Under the pieces are notes generated by a model that was not told the DNA's origin, did no database searches, and was given only the letters and a program-made list of their open reading frames with translations. A DNA stretch of 64,000 bases from Cinclus cinclus (taxonomy: Eukaryota > Chordata > Aves > Passeriformes > Cinclidae), in contig NC_085067.1 in assembly GCF_963662255.1 (NCBI RefSeq), positions 2,322,428 through 2,386,427 of the forward strand. The letters are read 5' to 3'. A program made the translations under genes and the position numbers. Positions 20,570 to 31,125 of this stretch are shown in pieces (positions within the stretch are counted from its first letter, which is position 1; each line of letters opens with the position of its first letter).

Positions 20570-21550
20570 CCGGCGGGGCGGGCAGCGAGCCCTCCCGGCG
20601 GGGCGGAGAAGCACTGGTATTTTGTACAGCACAGTATAAATATTTATTGTGGAGCGAGGGCTGGGAGCAGACAGGGAGCGGGGTGCTGCAGCAGAGGGAC
20701 GGACCCCACCGCCCAAGGGGACCCACCACCCCAGAGCCAGGAGGGAGCAGCTGGAGCGCCGGGCTCGCCCACCCCTTCGGCTGTGGGGCTGGGAGCGGCT
20801 CCCCCTGCTCCAGCGTGGCCACGGAGCCCCCAGGACCCCCGAGTTCCCCGCTCCGGGCATTGGGCAGCTCGGGAGAGCGTGATGAGCTGGTGCCGAGACA
20901 CCTGATGGCCCCAGCCCCTGCCTCGGTGAGGGGTGAGAGGGGCCAAACCCTCATCAGTGCAAAGGGAGGGGGAAGGAAAAAATAAATTTAAAAAGGTTAA
21001 AAAAAAAAAATATAAGAAACGGAAGATGGAAACCAAACCGCCTCGGCAGCCGCCGCCGCGCAGAGCGGGCACGGCGGGGGCTCTCGTGGGTACCTGGGCA
21101 GATATTTATGAAATAAATGGTAATTTGTGTAAATAAGCTATAAGGATCCCAGAATATGCAAATTGGTATTAATTTATTCAGAGTTGTACATTGGTGTGTA
21201 CATAATATTTAGAGTTTAACTCCTCGCATTTAAGTTTTTTTTGGGTTTTTTTGTTTCATTTTACATGAACATATATATTGTAAATGAAAACTATTTAGCT
21301 CATTGTGATTGAAGGAGATATCGGTTTCTCTGTGTTTTAAAATATTGTTTATCCCGCCTGTTCTCTAGGACAATCATGTGCCACTGATAAAACAATTTTT
21401 GGAGCCATTAAAACTAAGATTTCAATCCTTTAACGGACTTTTGCAAGAAAAGAAAATAAACTAACGAATCCAAAACGTAACTAAAATATTACTACAGTGC
21501 GGGGTATAGAGAATGCAGGAATAAACCTCAGGTTTTTATTTTTCACTCCA
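20570..21550 (+). other. TBX2: TBX2 3' UTR (approximate)
   Basis: After the stop the sequence becomes progressively AT-rich, with runs such as GTATAAATATTTATTG and AAATAAATGGTAATTTG typical of a long regulated 3' UTR. Candidate poly(A) signals are ATTAAA at 21,407-21,412, AATAAA at 21,455-21,460 and AATAAA at 21,520-21,525. Which is used cannot be decided here. Confidence 0.7.
21407..21412 (+). terminator. TBX2: Candidate TBX2 poly(A) signal ATTAAA
   Basis: Common variant signal about 840 bp after the stop codon. AATAAA alternatives follow at 21,455 and 21,520. Confidence 0.4.
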
Positions 21551-22147
21551 GAACAAAAAAAAATATAATAAATTTAAATATCACAGGACTGTGCTCTATA
21601 TTTGTTTTAAAATAAAAAGATACATGATTTGCAACGTGCTGGTTACTCGGGTATCTCGTCTGTTCAGTTTTGATGAATTCTCACATCTTTCAATAATAAA
21701 AAAAAAAAAAATCTACTCGGAGAAGTCCTGCCGGCTCCCGCCTGTTTCATTCCCGCGGCCGCTCCGCCCCGTCGGGGCCGCCGCTCCTCCGCAGGTGCGC
21801 AGCGCTGGGTGGGAGCCGCCCCTTCCGTGGCTGACGGGCAAAGAATGAAACGGCCCCGTCAGGGCGCGACCCGCCGGGGTTTGGTGCCCCCCGGGCCTTC
21901 ACTCGCCCCGCCGCGGCAGGTGCTGGGCGAGGGGGCGGGGATGCGGCACCGGGAACCTCCGCCGGTGCCAGGCCGTCCCCGGGGAGAGCCGGGGAAGCAG
22001 AGCCGGGCACGCCGGTACCGGCCCGAGGCTGCTGTGGGGACTCTCCGGGAGCGGCGGGGACAGGGGAGCGCTGGTCACAGAGACAGCGACAGGGATGGAG
22101 GGAGCGGGACACAGCGGCAGCGTCGGTCGTGTGGAAGGGGGACGGGG
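21551..22147. other. Intergenic DNA after TBX2, no gene
   Basis: AT-rich tail (to about 21,720) changing abruptly to GC-rich DNA. No exon or repeat recognised. Confidence 0.6.
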
Positions 22148-22560
22148 AAGGGATGACCCGGGCACACCGGTACCGATCCGGGAAGATGAAGGGGAAGGGA
22201 TGATCCGGGCACACCGGTACCGATTGGGAGGGTGATGAGGAAGGGATGATCCGGGCACACCGGTACCGATCGGGAGGGTGATAGGGAAGGGATGACCCGG
22301 GCACACCGGTACCGATCGGGAGGGTGATAGGGAAAGGATGATCCGGGCACACTGGTACCGATTGGGAGGATGATAGGGAAGGGATGACCCGGGCACACCG
22401 GTACCGATCCGGGAAGATGAAGGGGAAGGGATGATCCGGGCACACCGGTACCGATCCGGGAAGATGAAGGGGAAGGGATGATCCGGGCACACCGGTACCG
22501 ATCGGGAGGGTGATGAGGAAGGGATGACCCGGGCACACCGGCACCGTCGGGGATGGGGCC
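22148..22560. repeat. 46/47-bp minisatellite, about 9 copies
   Basis: Units carrying GGGCACACCGGTACCGAT repeat with anchors (GGTACCG) at 22,169, 22,216, 22,262, 22,308, 22,354, 22,400, 22,447 and 22,494, plus a degenerate GGCACCG at 22,540. Two subtypes occur: a 47-bp form with GGGAAGATGAAGGGG and a 46-bp form with GGGAGGGTGATAGGG. Each unit contains the overlapping palindromes ACCGGT and GGTACC. Frames through it are repeat artefacts. Confidence 0.96.
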
Positions 22561-22727
22561 ACCGCGGGCCGTGGGCTTTAAGATCCCCACGTCTCCCCCG
22601 ACGCCCGGAGCCTGTCGGGGTGTCGCGGGGCTCGGCCACGGAGGAAGGAGCAGCGGCTTTCCTCAGCGATTCCCGTTCTCCGTGCGGGACCGCGCTCCCC
22701 TCGGGCCGAGGCGCAGCGCCGGGCGCC

Positions 22728-22745
22728 GGGCGCCCTCTGCTGGCA
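22728..22745 (-). promoter_or_regulatory. CTCF-type site, motif on the minus strand
   Basis: GGGCGCCCTCTGCTGGCA. Its reverse complement contains CCAGCAGAGGGC, an exact match to the core consensus CCASYAGRKGGC. It lies just after the minisatellite and about 1.2 kb after the TBX2 3' UTR. Occupancy is inferred. Confidence 0.6.
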
Positions 22746-24095
22746 CAGCCGCGCTCCCCCGACGGGGCGGGCGCCCCTCGGCCTCCCCCGCGCTCCCGTT
22801 CCTGCGGGCAGGGAAGGGGCTTTGAAACCCCCCGCCCGTTTCTGGGAAGAGGTGCTGCGGCTGGGTACCTCGACGGCGGGAGAGGTGCTGCCTTGTGTGA
22901 TTATTTCTGCAGGGGGGACCAGCAGGGTGGGAATGCCTTCCCACCAGGAGGAGGGATGTGTGGTGACTAAAATTAGGCTAGCAGGATTATTTCGGAACCA
23001 ACATCACTCAGGACGAGCAGTAATTTAATGGGGTCTATTTTTAGTGAGGGGACACAACCTGTGCCAGTGTGGGGGCTCCTCTGGTCCTTCTCCCTCTAAT
23101 CCAGCCGTGCTGGATTTAGGCTAAGGTGGCTGGGAAAACCTCAGGGATGGTGACGGTGCCACAGGACAGGCTGGGGCAGCCTCATGATGGGTTCCTGCCA
23201 TCCTGGTGGTTCAGGGACAGCCCTGTCACCCATCCTCGATTGGGGGCCAAGCACTGGTGCCAGCGGGACCTCCCAACCTGCCCACTGAGCACAAAGCTGC
23301 TCTTCACTGGGGAGGGGATAAACGCTCTGTGGGTTCATGACAGTGACCCTGAGGAACAGTGCCCAACGGCAGGGAGCAGGCCCTGGGCCCCCCTGCCAGG
23401 CTGTTTCAGCAGGAGCTGAGCTGCTCCACGCCTGCCCTGGCCGTCCCCAGGCTCTGAGAAATCCTATTCAAGCAGCTCGATGAGCAGCTACCGATTAGTC
23501 ACGCACTGTGCTGGGATTTCTTTTCCTCAGCTATGAAAAGGCGCTGGGAGGCCCCGCGGGGGCACACCCGGCACAGCACCCCCATGGCTCTGCTGCTCTG
23601 CACCTGGCAAAACCTGGCTTGGCCAGGCCACCGTGATCACTGCCAAGTCACGAGAATAAAGTTCTGGGTGTTCTGGTGATGTCTGGAGCTGGTGTTTTGC
23701 CGTGTCACCAGAGCAGTGAGGTCCTCTAACACCGAAGTCTTCACGAGGGTTAGTGGTGAATTCTGAATTTCTTCAGCTAAATGCGCGAGGTGCTTGGCCA
23801 GACACTAAAAATAGCAGAGCTGCCCTGAGGGCTCCGTGGGCCTGGTGGACAAACCCCGGCTGCCTTGGCCGCTGAGCTGCCGTGCAGCACAATAGCGCTG
23901 CTGGAAGGGCTCCATGGGCGGGTGTTTGTAAACAGGAACATGAGCTCATGCCAGAGCATCTCGCAGCCCTGCAGAGGGAAAGCTGCCACGGCTCTTGTCC
24001 CTGTGCGGCCCAGGGGTGCTCAGCAGGACCCCTGGCCCCTCATCTGGGCTGTGTTCTTGTGTTATCCAAGGGCCACTGCACATTGTGGGGGAAGA
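22746..24095. other. Intergenic DNA, no gene recognised
   Basis: Mixed composition. No exon signals or identifiable repeats. Confidence 0.55.
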
Positions 24096-24400
24096 ATAAG
24101 AGAACCAAAGAATGGTTGGGAGGAATTTGAAACTCCATCTTGTTCCAAGCCCCTGCTCTGGGTAAGGACACTTTCCACTATCCCAGGTTGCTCCAAGCCC
24201 TATCCAACATGGCCTTGAACACTCCCAGGGACGGAACAGCCACAGCTTCTCTTGGCAACCTGTGCCAGGGCCTCAGCACCCTCACAGGGCAGATTTTCCT
24301 GCCGACACTTAATCTAAATCTCACCTCCTTTAGTTTAAAACTATCTCCCTTGCCCTATCATCTGTCTGTATAAAACGTCGCTCTGTATTTTCTGTAAGTT
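24096..24400 (-). mobile_element. CR1 LINE 3' fragment, antisense
   Basis: Reading the + strand gives the reverse complement of a bird CR1 3' region: AGAATGGTTGGGAGG, then TCTTGTTCCAAGCCCC, CCAACATGGCCTTGAACAC, GGCAACCTGTGCCAGGG and TTAAAACTATCTCCC. The CR1 sense strand is therefore minus. It is 5'-truncated and decayed, with no coding capacity. Confidence 0.85.
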
Positions 24401-24429
24401 TAAATACTGATTGCAGAAGGGGCGAGGGT

Positions 24430-25930
24430 CTGAGAACGATGCCATGGAGCTGGGCGTGCCGTGGTGCCAGGATCCTGCCCCACATCAGGAGCTCTCCCCA
24501 GCCCGGGGCCTGTCGCTGTCACACACAGGATGAAATCCCCCACCGGAACGTTTCGACGAGCATCCGCCAGTCCCGACCGTGCGAGCGTGGGGTGCGGCCG
24601 TCGGGGCAGGGGAGCCCCGGTGTGACGGGCGGCCAGCGGTGGGGAGGCAGCTCCTTCTGTCGGGCTGGCGCCGTCCTGTCGCCGCACTGCCTCCGCACCC
24701 GCGACAAAGCGGAGCGGGCCGAGCCCCGAGCCTGGCTCCCAATTAGGGCCCCGCTCCCCGCGGAGCGCAGGGGCGACGGGGGCGTAGCCGCGGTCGCGGC
24801 CCCGGAGCCCCAATTACCCTCGGGGCCGCCGCTCTGTCTGCGGCTCCCGATCGCGGATCAATAGACAAAGGGCAGCGGAGGGGCCCCCGGCGGGCTCTGC
24901 ACGCCCCCACCTCCGGCTCCCGGCCAAGCCTCGCCCCCCATCCCGGCCGGGCACCTGTGCGCTCGGGGCGGGATGCGCGGCTGCGGCTCCGCACCTGCGG
25001 CCGGACGGGGTTTATGGGGCTGTGGGTGTGAGACGCCGTGTGGAGGCCGGTCGGTCTCTGCGGGTGATAGTTCTCTCTGCCTGCTCCAGGGCTGAGCACT
25101 CGGAGCCTCTGCCTGGGTCCTTCCTCCGGGGAGTAAGACCGGCGTCTCAAAGGTTCTTAGCCCCACTCCTCCGGTCCTGACCCGTTTTCCCCGCGGGAGC
25201 ACGGTCCTTGTCCCGGGCCGGGGCTGTGGGAAGGACGCAGCATTCATCCAGGCTGTTCCCTGCCACAAGGTTCCCAGAGCCGCTTCGATCCGTGTGGGTG
25301 TCTGGAGGGTGGAGAGGAGGGGGGGATAAAAACGTTATCAGTGAAAAAGCAGCTGTTTATTTTGATACGGAGCCGGTTCTTAGCCGCCGGCACCGTTTGC
25401 TCCGTCCTTGCTCTTCAGACAGGGTGGGAAAGGGGAAAGGGGAGGCTCTCGGTTTATTCCGGTTGTTTACAGCTGCTGGTGATGGCCAGGGAGAGCCAGG
25501 TCCCTCGCCCCTCGGCGCCCGCCCGGGCCTTTTCCCAAGCCTTCCTCGGAGCCGCTCCGGGAAGGGAGGAGGCTCTGCCCGGGACATCCGACGGGATGGA
25601 GCGGAGGCTCCCTGCGGGGGGAGCCCGGCTGCCCCCTCCGCTGCTCTCCTAGGGGAGCCACACCGCTCCCAGCCCTCAGGCCAGCGGATCGGGAACGGCA
25701 CCGCTGGGTTGTGGGGTCGCAGGAAAACCCAAACCCAAACTCGGGATTTTTCCTGCCCGGGATGCGCCCCAAATCCCGGCGCTGTCCCGGGTGCGGCCGC
25801 CAGGTGGCGCAGCGGCGCCGCGCCGAGGGGCGGCCCCGGGGGCGCGGCCGTGCCGGGGGTCCCGGGAGGGTCCCGGGAGGGTCCCGGGAGGTTTCGGGGG
25901 TCCCCAGAGGGTCCCGGGGGTCCCCATAAT
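24430..25930. promoter_or_regulatory. Orphan CpG island between TBX2 and TBX4
   Basis: CpG-dense stretch not attached to any recognised gene. It could be the promoter of an unannotated RNA or a Polycomb/enhancer-associated island. Long open frames here (for example about 365 codons on + from 25,208) look like random GC-rich translation with no domains. It contains a CTCF-like site at 25,797-25,811 and a GGTCCCGGGAG tandem run at about 25,857-25,925. Confidence 0.5.
25797..25811 (+). promoter_or_regulatory. CTCF-type site, motif on the plus strand
   Basis: CCGCCAGGTGGCGCA matches CCASYAGRKGGC at 11 of 12 core positions; the third base is G, a tolerated variant. It points toward TBX4, opposite to the site at 22,728-22,745. 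Confidence 0.55.
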
Positions 25931-28780
25931 GTTCTCTGGAGGAAGCAGCCCGTATGGGTGGCACTATCAGGGATCCCAGGCATTTTGCTCCCTACAGATC
26001 ACAGGAGTGGGGGATCTGTGGCGGGTACCCCAGGTTGTGCCCACCCTGCTGTCCACCTGTCCCCTCCCTGTGTCCTGCCAGCTGCGTGGCCATGTTGCAC
26101 CTTTCTGAGGGCGTTTGTGTGGGTGTCTGTTCACTTTTTCTGTTCATGTGTCCATGGGAGCAGCAGTCCGGTGGATTGTGGAGGACAGGGTAGCATTCCC
26201 CAGCTTTGTGGGTTCTGCCAAAAACGCACCCACTACACCTCCAGAACCTCTCAGAACTCAGAGAAAACTCGCTCTGAGGCGCCTGAGCCCCAACAAGCAG
26301 CCTGAAGCAGTGATGCTCTGAGTTCTGCACAGAAGGTCTTACATTGCCTGAGGAATTAATGGATGAAATGATGCAGGAAAGGCTGCTCCTCTCCCTTTGG
26401 CATTTCTGTAGCTGGTGACGTGAGCGCAGGTACATCTGTCCTTTGCTTCCCACTGATTCCTCTAAATGGCCCTTGCCTCCAGCCCTGGGCCTGGCACGCG
26501 CGGTAATTCTTTGGAAATAAGATCTAATTAAAATGAGACAGTGCTGTCGAGGGACAACCTAATTATCTTTGCAAAATGACCTTGTGGAGATCCTGGCTCG
26601 GTTCCCAGCAGAAAGGTGTTGTCAGTGCAAAAGTCCTGTGCAGCTGGGGGGAATCAGTTAAAGACTTTTGGGAAATAATTCCCCAGGCTGGGAAATAATG
26701 AGCTGGTGGAGACACTGTGGTGCTCTTATCCCTGGGCCAGCTTGAGCTGTCCTCCCATTTCAGGCCATGTCAGGACTTGGGGACACCCTCAAAATGGCTT
26801 TAAAAGAGGCCAATTCCATGTGGGGTTCAGCCAAAGCCAATGCCAACAGGTATTCCTGGGGTTTCCCTCTATTCCCCCTGTACTCCTGCCTGCCCATATC
26901 AGCAAGAAGGGGAATTAATTTGGCTTTTAAAGCCTCAAAGGCATCGAGGACCCTGGATGACAGACCCAGATCTGAGCTCACCCTATCCCACACCAGACGT
27001 GTCCCACTCACTCCAGAGATCCCACTGGGCACCAAGGGCTGGCACCATGGGGATGTTGCAAGGGGAGGGTGTCCCCAGCCCCCCTCACTCCTACAGAGCC
27101 CCTCATCCTCGGGAAAGTTTTGGGACAAGACCTCTGCTGGTCTCCCAGCCAGCAGGAGAGCCTCCACAAGAGGGAGCGTTTGCAGGGATTTTTATTCCAG
27201 CTGGATTGCTTTGGTTTCCCCTGCTGTTTTGAAGCACAGGCCATCCCTCCGGCTGCCTGCATGAAATGCCCTTTTGCCCGTCATGGGAGACAGCTGGGCA
27301 GAAATCTCAGCTTTCCTGGAAGAGTTGCCATGTTGTCATAGTGCCATGTGCTGTACTTTGGTGACATGAGGGGAAACTCTGCTCTCTCCCTGGCTGGGTG
27401 GAAGGGTCCTGTCCCATGTGTCCAGGAGGAGGTTTCCCTCCTTTTGGCTCCATCAAAAAGGAGAAGTCCCTCTTACTGGGGTGACTGGGGAGTGTTGTGA
27501 CTGGTCTTGGTCAAGTGTGGTCAGGCCAGGTCCCCCACCATGGGGAGCACTGGATTGTTCTTCACCAGGTCCCCCCAGGCAGGGATGGCTGGAGGGACCC
27601 TGGCCCTGGGATACCCCAGTGTGGCTCCTTGTGGTAAAAAATGGCTTTGGCAGCTCACACACTCAGTCTGTGGCCTGGGGTGGTTTGCTGGGACCCCATT
27701 TCAGGACTGGGAAGGGGATCCCACCCCTCCCCATCTCACTGCTCCCTTCTGCAAGTCACTTTGAGACTCTACCAATGCTTGCGATCCTTCTAGAACAGGA
27801 ACGGGCTGTTTATAATTTCCCAAGCGACTGCTACAAATCCAAGGCCAAAACTCCCACTTCTGGGGGCACAGGATCATGTCCGGGTGCCTTGGTGGCCACA
27901 TGAGCTGTGGGTGGTTTGGGAGGAAGATGCACAAACCAGCTCAAGGCCTGGAAGGGGACGTGGTCCTGCCTCCCCCTGCCCTCCCTGCATGTCCCTGGAG
28001 CCTGGGAGAGCCCAGACTACCCTATCTGCAAATTGCAGAGCAGATTATCAGCAAGCACGTCTGAGCTTAAAGACCCTTCTTTATGTCTGGTTCCCCCAGA
28101 GCCGGGGAGGCCAGAGCTGAGTTCGGTGCAGACTCTTTGGCACCACGGGGCTGATTGCTGGGGTAACCTTTAGCTTGGCTGGGGGAAGCGAGGAAGGCTC
28201 AGACAATTTTCAATCAAGGAAAGAAAAAAAAGAGAAAGAGAAGGGAACAAACCAAAACAACAACAACAACAGTTTATTCCAGCAGAGTGGCAAGAGGAAG
28301 TTCAGGCACAGCTCTGAGATGCTCCCAGTTTGTGCAATCTGGGCAGGGAGTGAGTTACTGGGAGGGTTTGTCCCTGTGCTCTTCTTCAACAGCCATTTGG
28401 TACTGTAAATTCTTGATGGAGAATTCAGTGAGAAGCCCAAGAGGTGGATTGGCAGCTGCAGGATGCAGAAAAGCCCTGGGACTGCTCCCGCTTTGCTGTC
28501 CTGGCTGCACGTGCAGAGCTCATACGGGTGCAGCACATGAATCCCAGAGCCTGCTGCTGTGCAGGGAGGGCATCCTCATCAAAACAGAGGGAGATTCTTT
28601 CTGATAGTGCTCTGAGGGCTCTTCTTGGGAGAAATGGCAAAGATTTCTGTGTATTCTCCCCGACAAAATGTGTGCCCAGCTGCTCCGAACAAAGCTCAGG
28701 CTTTGGAGGGTGTGCAGCCGAGACCAGCCCAGAGCTGGGATAGTCCTGGGCAGCCAGAGTGGCTTAACAGGCTTAGAGCA
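25931..28780. other. Intergenic DNA, no gene recognised
   Basis: Mostly GC-moderate DNA without exons. An AT-rich block with TCTAATTAAAATGAG, CTAATTATC and GGTAATTC (about 26,495-26,580) is a small enhancer candidate. A CAACAACAACAA run occurs near 28,256-28,270. Confidence 0.5.
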
Positions 28781-29060
28781 GCGTAGTTTTTATAAACAAT
28801 CACATGAATTAGCACAAATCTCATTAGATCCGTGCTTCTCCTGGCCTCCTGTGTCCCTAATGCCCCTCACAGGGGTTCTGTGCAGGCGACAGGCGAAGAA
28901 ATTCTTTCCACGAAGAAAGAGCCATGGCATTTTGGATTTGCTTTTCTCCATTATGCTTAATGCACAGGAGAGCAGAAATCTAATAGGTAAAAAGCCATTC
29001 AAGGTCCTTGAGTATTTTAAACCTGATTTAAAGTTTTGGCTGGTCTGTAAGGGCAATGAT
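28781..29060. promoter_or_regulatory. Candidate regulatory block
   Basis: AT-rich, non-repetitive stretch with TTTATAAACAATCACATG (FOX-like), ATGAATTAGC, ATGCTTAATGC and TTTAAACCTG. No exon signals. Composition-based inference only. Confidence 0.25.
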
Positions 29061-31010
29061 TCAGCTGATGATGCCCAGGGGTGTCTCCCGTGTTGAGCAA
29101 CAGGCACAGGGTGATTTCTCTGCTCTCATGTGCCCCAGACAGCTCTTCTTTCCCTTGGCTCTTGTTCTTGGCTGCCTGGAGGCCTGGCACCATGGGGAAT
29201 GGGGCTATCTGGGCACGGTTTTATAGCATGTTCCATTAGAGGTGTGGTGGAAGAAGTGGTCAGTGCTTAGAAAACATGGGAATAGTGGATTTAGCCTGAG
29301 ATGCTCTGGGGAAGGAAATTATTGTTCCCCTGTTGGTGCTGTGTGTGTCTGTTGAATGCTGCCCACTCCTGGGCAGTGCCACCCTCCAGTCTCCCATTTC
29401 TCGTCCCAAACCACTCCAAGAAACAACACGGGAGTTTCCCTTGTTCCAGAGCCACAGCTGCTCCTGGGGTGAAGCGCCGGGGCTGCTGCTTCAAGACCAG
29501 GCTTGGGCTCCTGGGAGTCGTGGCAGGAAACAACACAAGATCTTTAATGATTAAAAAAAAAAAAAATGTTTTTTACATCTCTGCTGAAAGTCTGTTGCTG
29601 CTTCACCTCTCGGCAGAGGAGAGATGTGAGCAGCAAAGCACTGGGGCAGGCAGCAGAGCTTGAGAAAGCAGCTCCCCTGGGACTCGGTCTCTGGCGGAGC
29701 AGCCCGGGATAAGCGAGCATGAGAAAAGCAGGCTTAGCCCTCCAGTCACCCTTTAGATGCGTTTCCGGCTGCTTTTCATCTCACTCCGAGTTTAAAAGCC
29801 ATCTTATTCCAGCCCTGCCGCTGCCGCCAGCCTCGGCAGGGCTTCAAAGCGGGGCTGTCTGCGGGACAGGAGGGGCCGGGTCCCCACGGCACCTGCCAGC
29901 CCCGGGGCCGGGACACGGGCACGGGCAGGCTCTGCCCTCCAGCACCCCCCTGCACTGCGGGTCTGTCCCCTCCATGTGCCCGTGGCTGCCCTGCAAAGCG
30001 TGGAGGGACGGGGTTTCTTGTAGGGGACATGGCAGAGGGGCTCTTTCTCCAGACCCTTTTTGTCCCGCTGGAGAGCTCAGCCTCGCAGTGGGATCGCAGC
30101 TAAGCCAGGCGCTAGTGACCTCTTGGAATTCTGCATCCTGCTTTTACATTCCCACTCACCTGAATTTCCTCTTCTCCCCTGCAGCTCTCCGTGGTGTGGC
30201 TGGTGGCGCCACTGTCACATACCCAGCGTTGGGGGGGGGACACAGGGGGGTCCCACAGAGCCTGTTTGTGAGGTTTGGCATTTGGACCACCTGGAAACAA
30301 GGGGGAAACAACAGCGTCCAGCAGAGCTGTGACTGTGTTGGCCATCAGGGTGGTGGCTGTGGTTGTCTCAGCTCAGGGAGGGCTGGTGGTTCACCCCATC
30401 ACAGAGGAACCATTGCCTGGAGCACTGGGGTTCTCATGGTGACAGCTGGGAATGGGATCTGCTCCTTCTCGAATCATGCACCCCACTGATGCTCTGGGCA
30501 GAAGCTGGAGGTAACACCTGAATTTAGCTCCAGGACAGACAACTGAGAGTGGAGGGGCCAAGTGGTGTCAGAAACTCAGCATCAAACCTCCCAGATGGAA
30601 ATGTGCCTCTTCTCTCCTTAGTTTTTATTTGTTTGCCAAGCCCCCGGATGTGATTCTCCATTTTGTCCCAGAGTTTTTGCTTCAGCAGATCTGTCGTGAG
30701 AAGTGCACTTACTGCTCGGTGACAAAACGCGTTCTCGAGATGGAAAAAGCTCTTTTCAAGGAAAACATGACATTTCAATGGAAAAGTAACTTTGCATGCT
30801 GTTTCTAATTTTAAAGCTCTGCCTTGGAATGCTCCCATGGACTTTGAAATCAGAGCTGGCTCTTACGCTTTCCAGGTTTTATCCACCTTTCCCATATAAT
30901 TTCAAATTGCTCCCTCTGTTAACGAGACAATATTAATTCTGCCTTGGTGGATTTTGCATAGACTGCTTCCAAAGCACAGTTTCCCTTATCCCATCCTTTT
31001 TTTCTGTATT
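29061..31010. other. Intergenic DNA, no gene recognised
   Basis: Contains a poly-A-like run near 29,551 and a GC-richer patch at 29,800-30,060. No exon or clear mobile element. AT-rich sequence at 30,840-30,960 has TATTAATTC-type sites. Confidence 0.5.
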
Positions 31011-31125
31011 TTCTTTCCCCCAGCTCTAGACTATAAATACCTTTAGGCCAGACTGTGGGAACTGCACAAAGCCCTGTACCTGGCTGATGCCTCCTGAATG
31101 GATGAATGAATGAATGTGCTTCCCG
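31011..31125 (+). mobile_element. Possible ancient L2/CR1-clade LINE 3' fragment
   Basis: TCTAGACTATAAATACCTTT, then GCACAAAGCCCTGTACCTGG and a terminal GAATGAATGAATG run, follow the order of the common amniote L2-type 3' tail (unique start, TAG-ACTGTAA-like block, short-period tail). Highly diverged. Confidence 0.3.

Noticed and set aside
21747..22639. Repetitive open frames across the 46/47-bp minisatellite
   Set aside because: Explained by the tandem repeat; frames exist on all phases.
25208..26305. 365-codon open frame in the intergenic CpG island
   Set aside because: No recognisable domain; low-complexity Gly/Pro/Arg sequence, with a GGTCCCGGGAG repeat inside.
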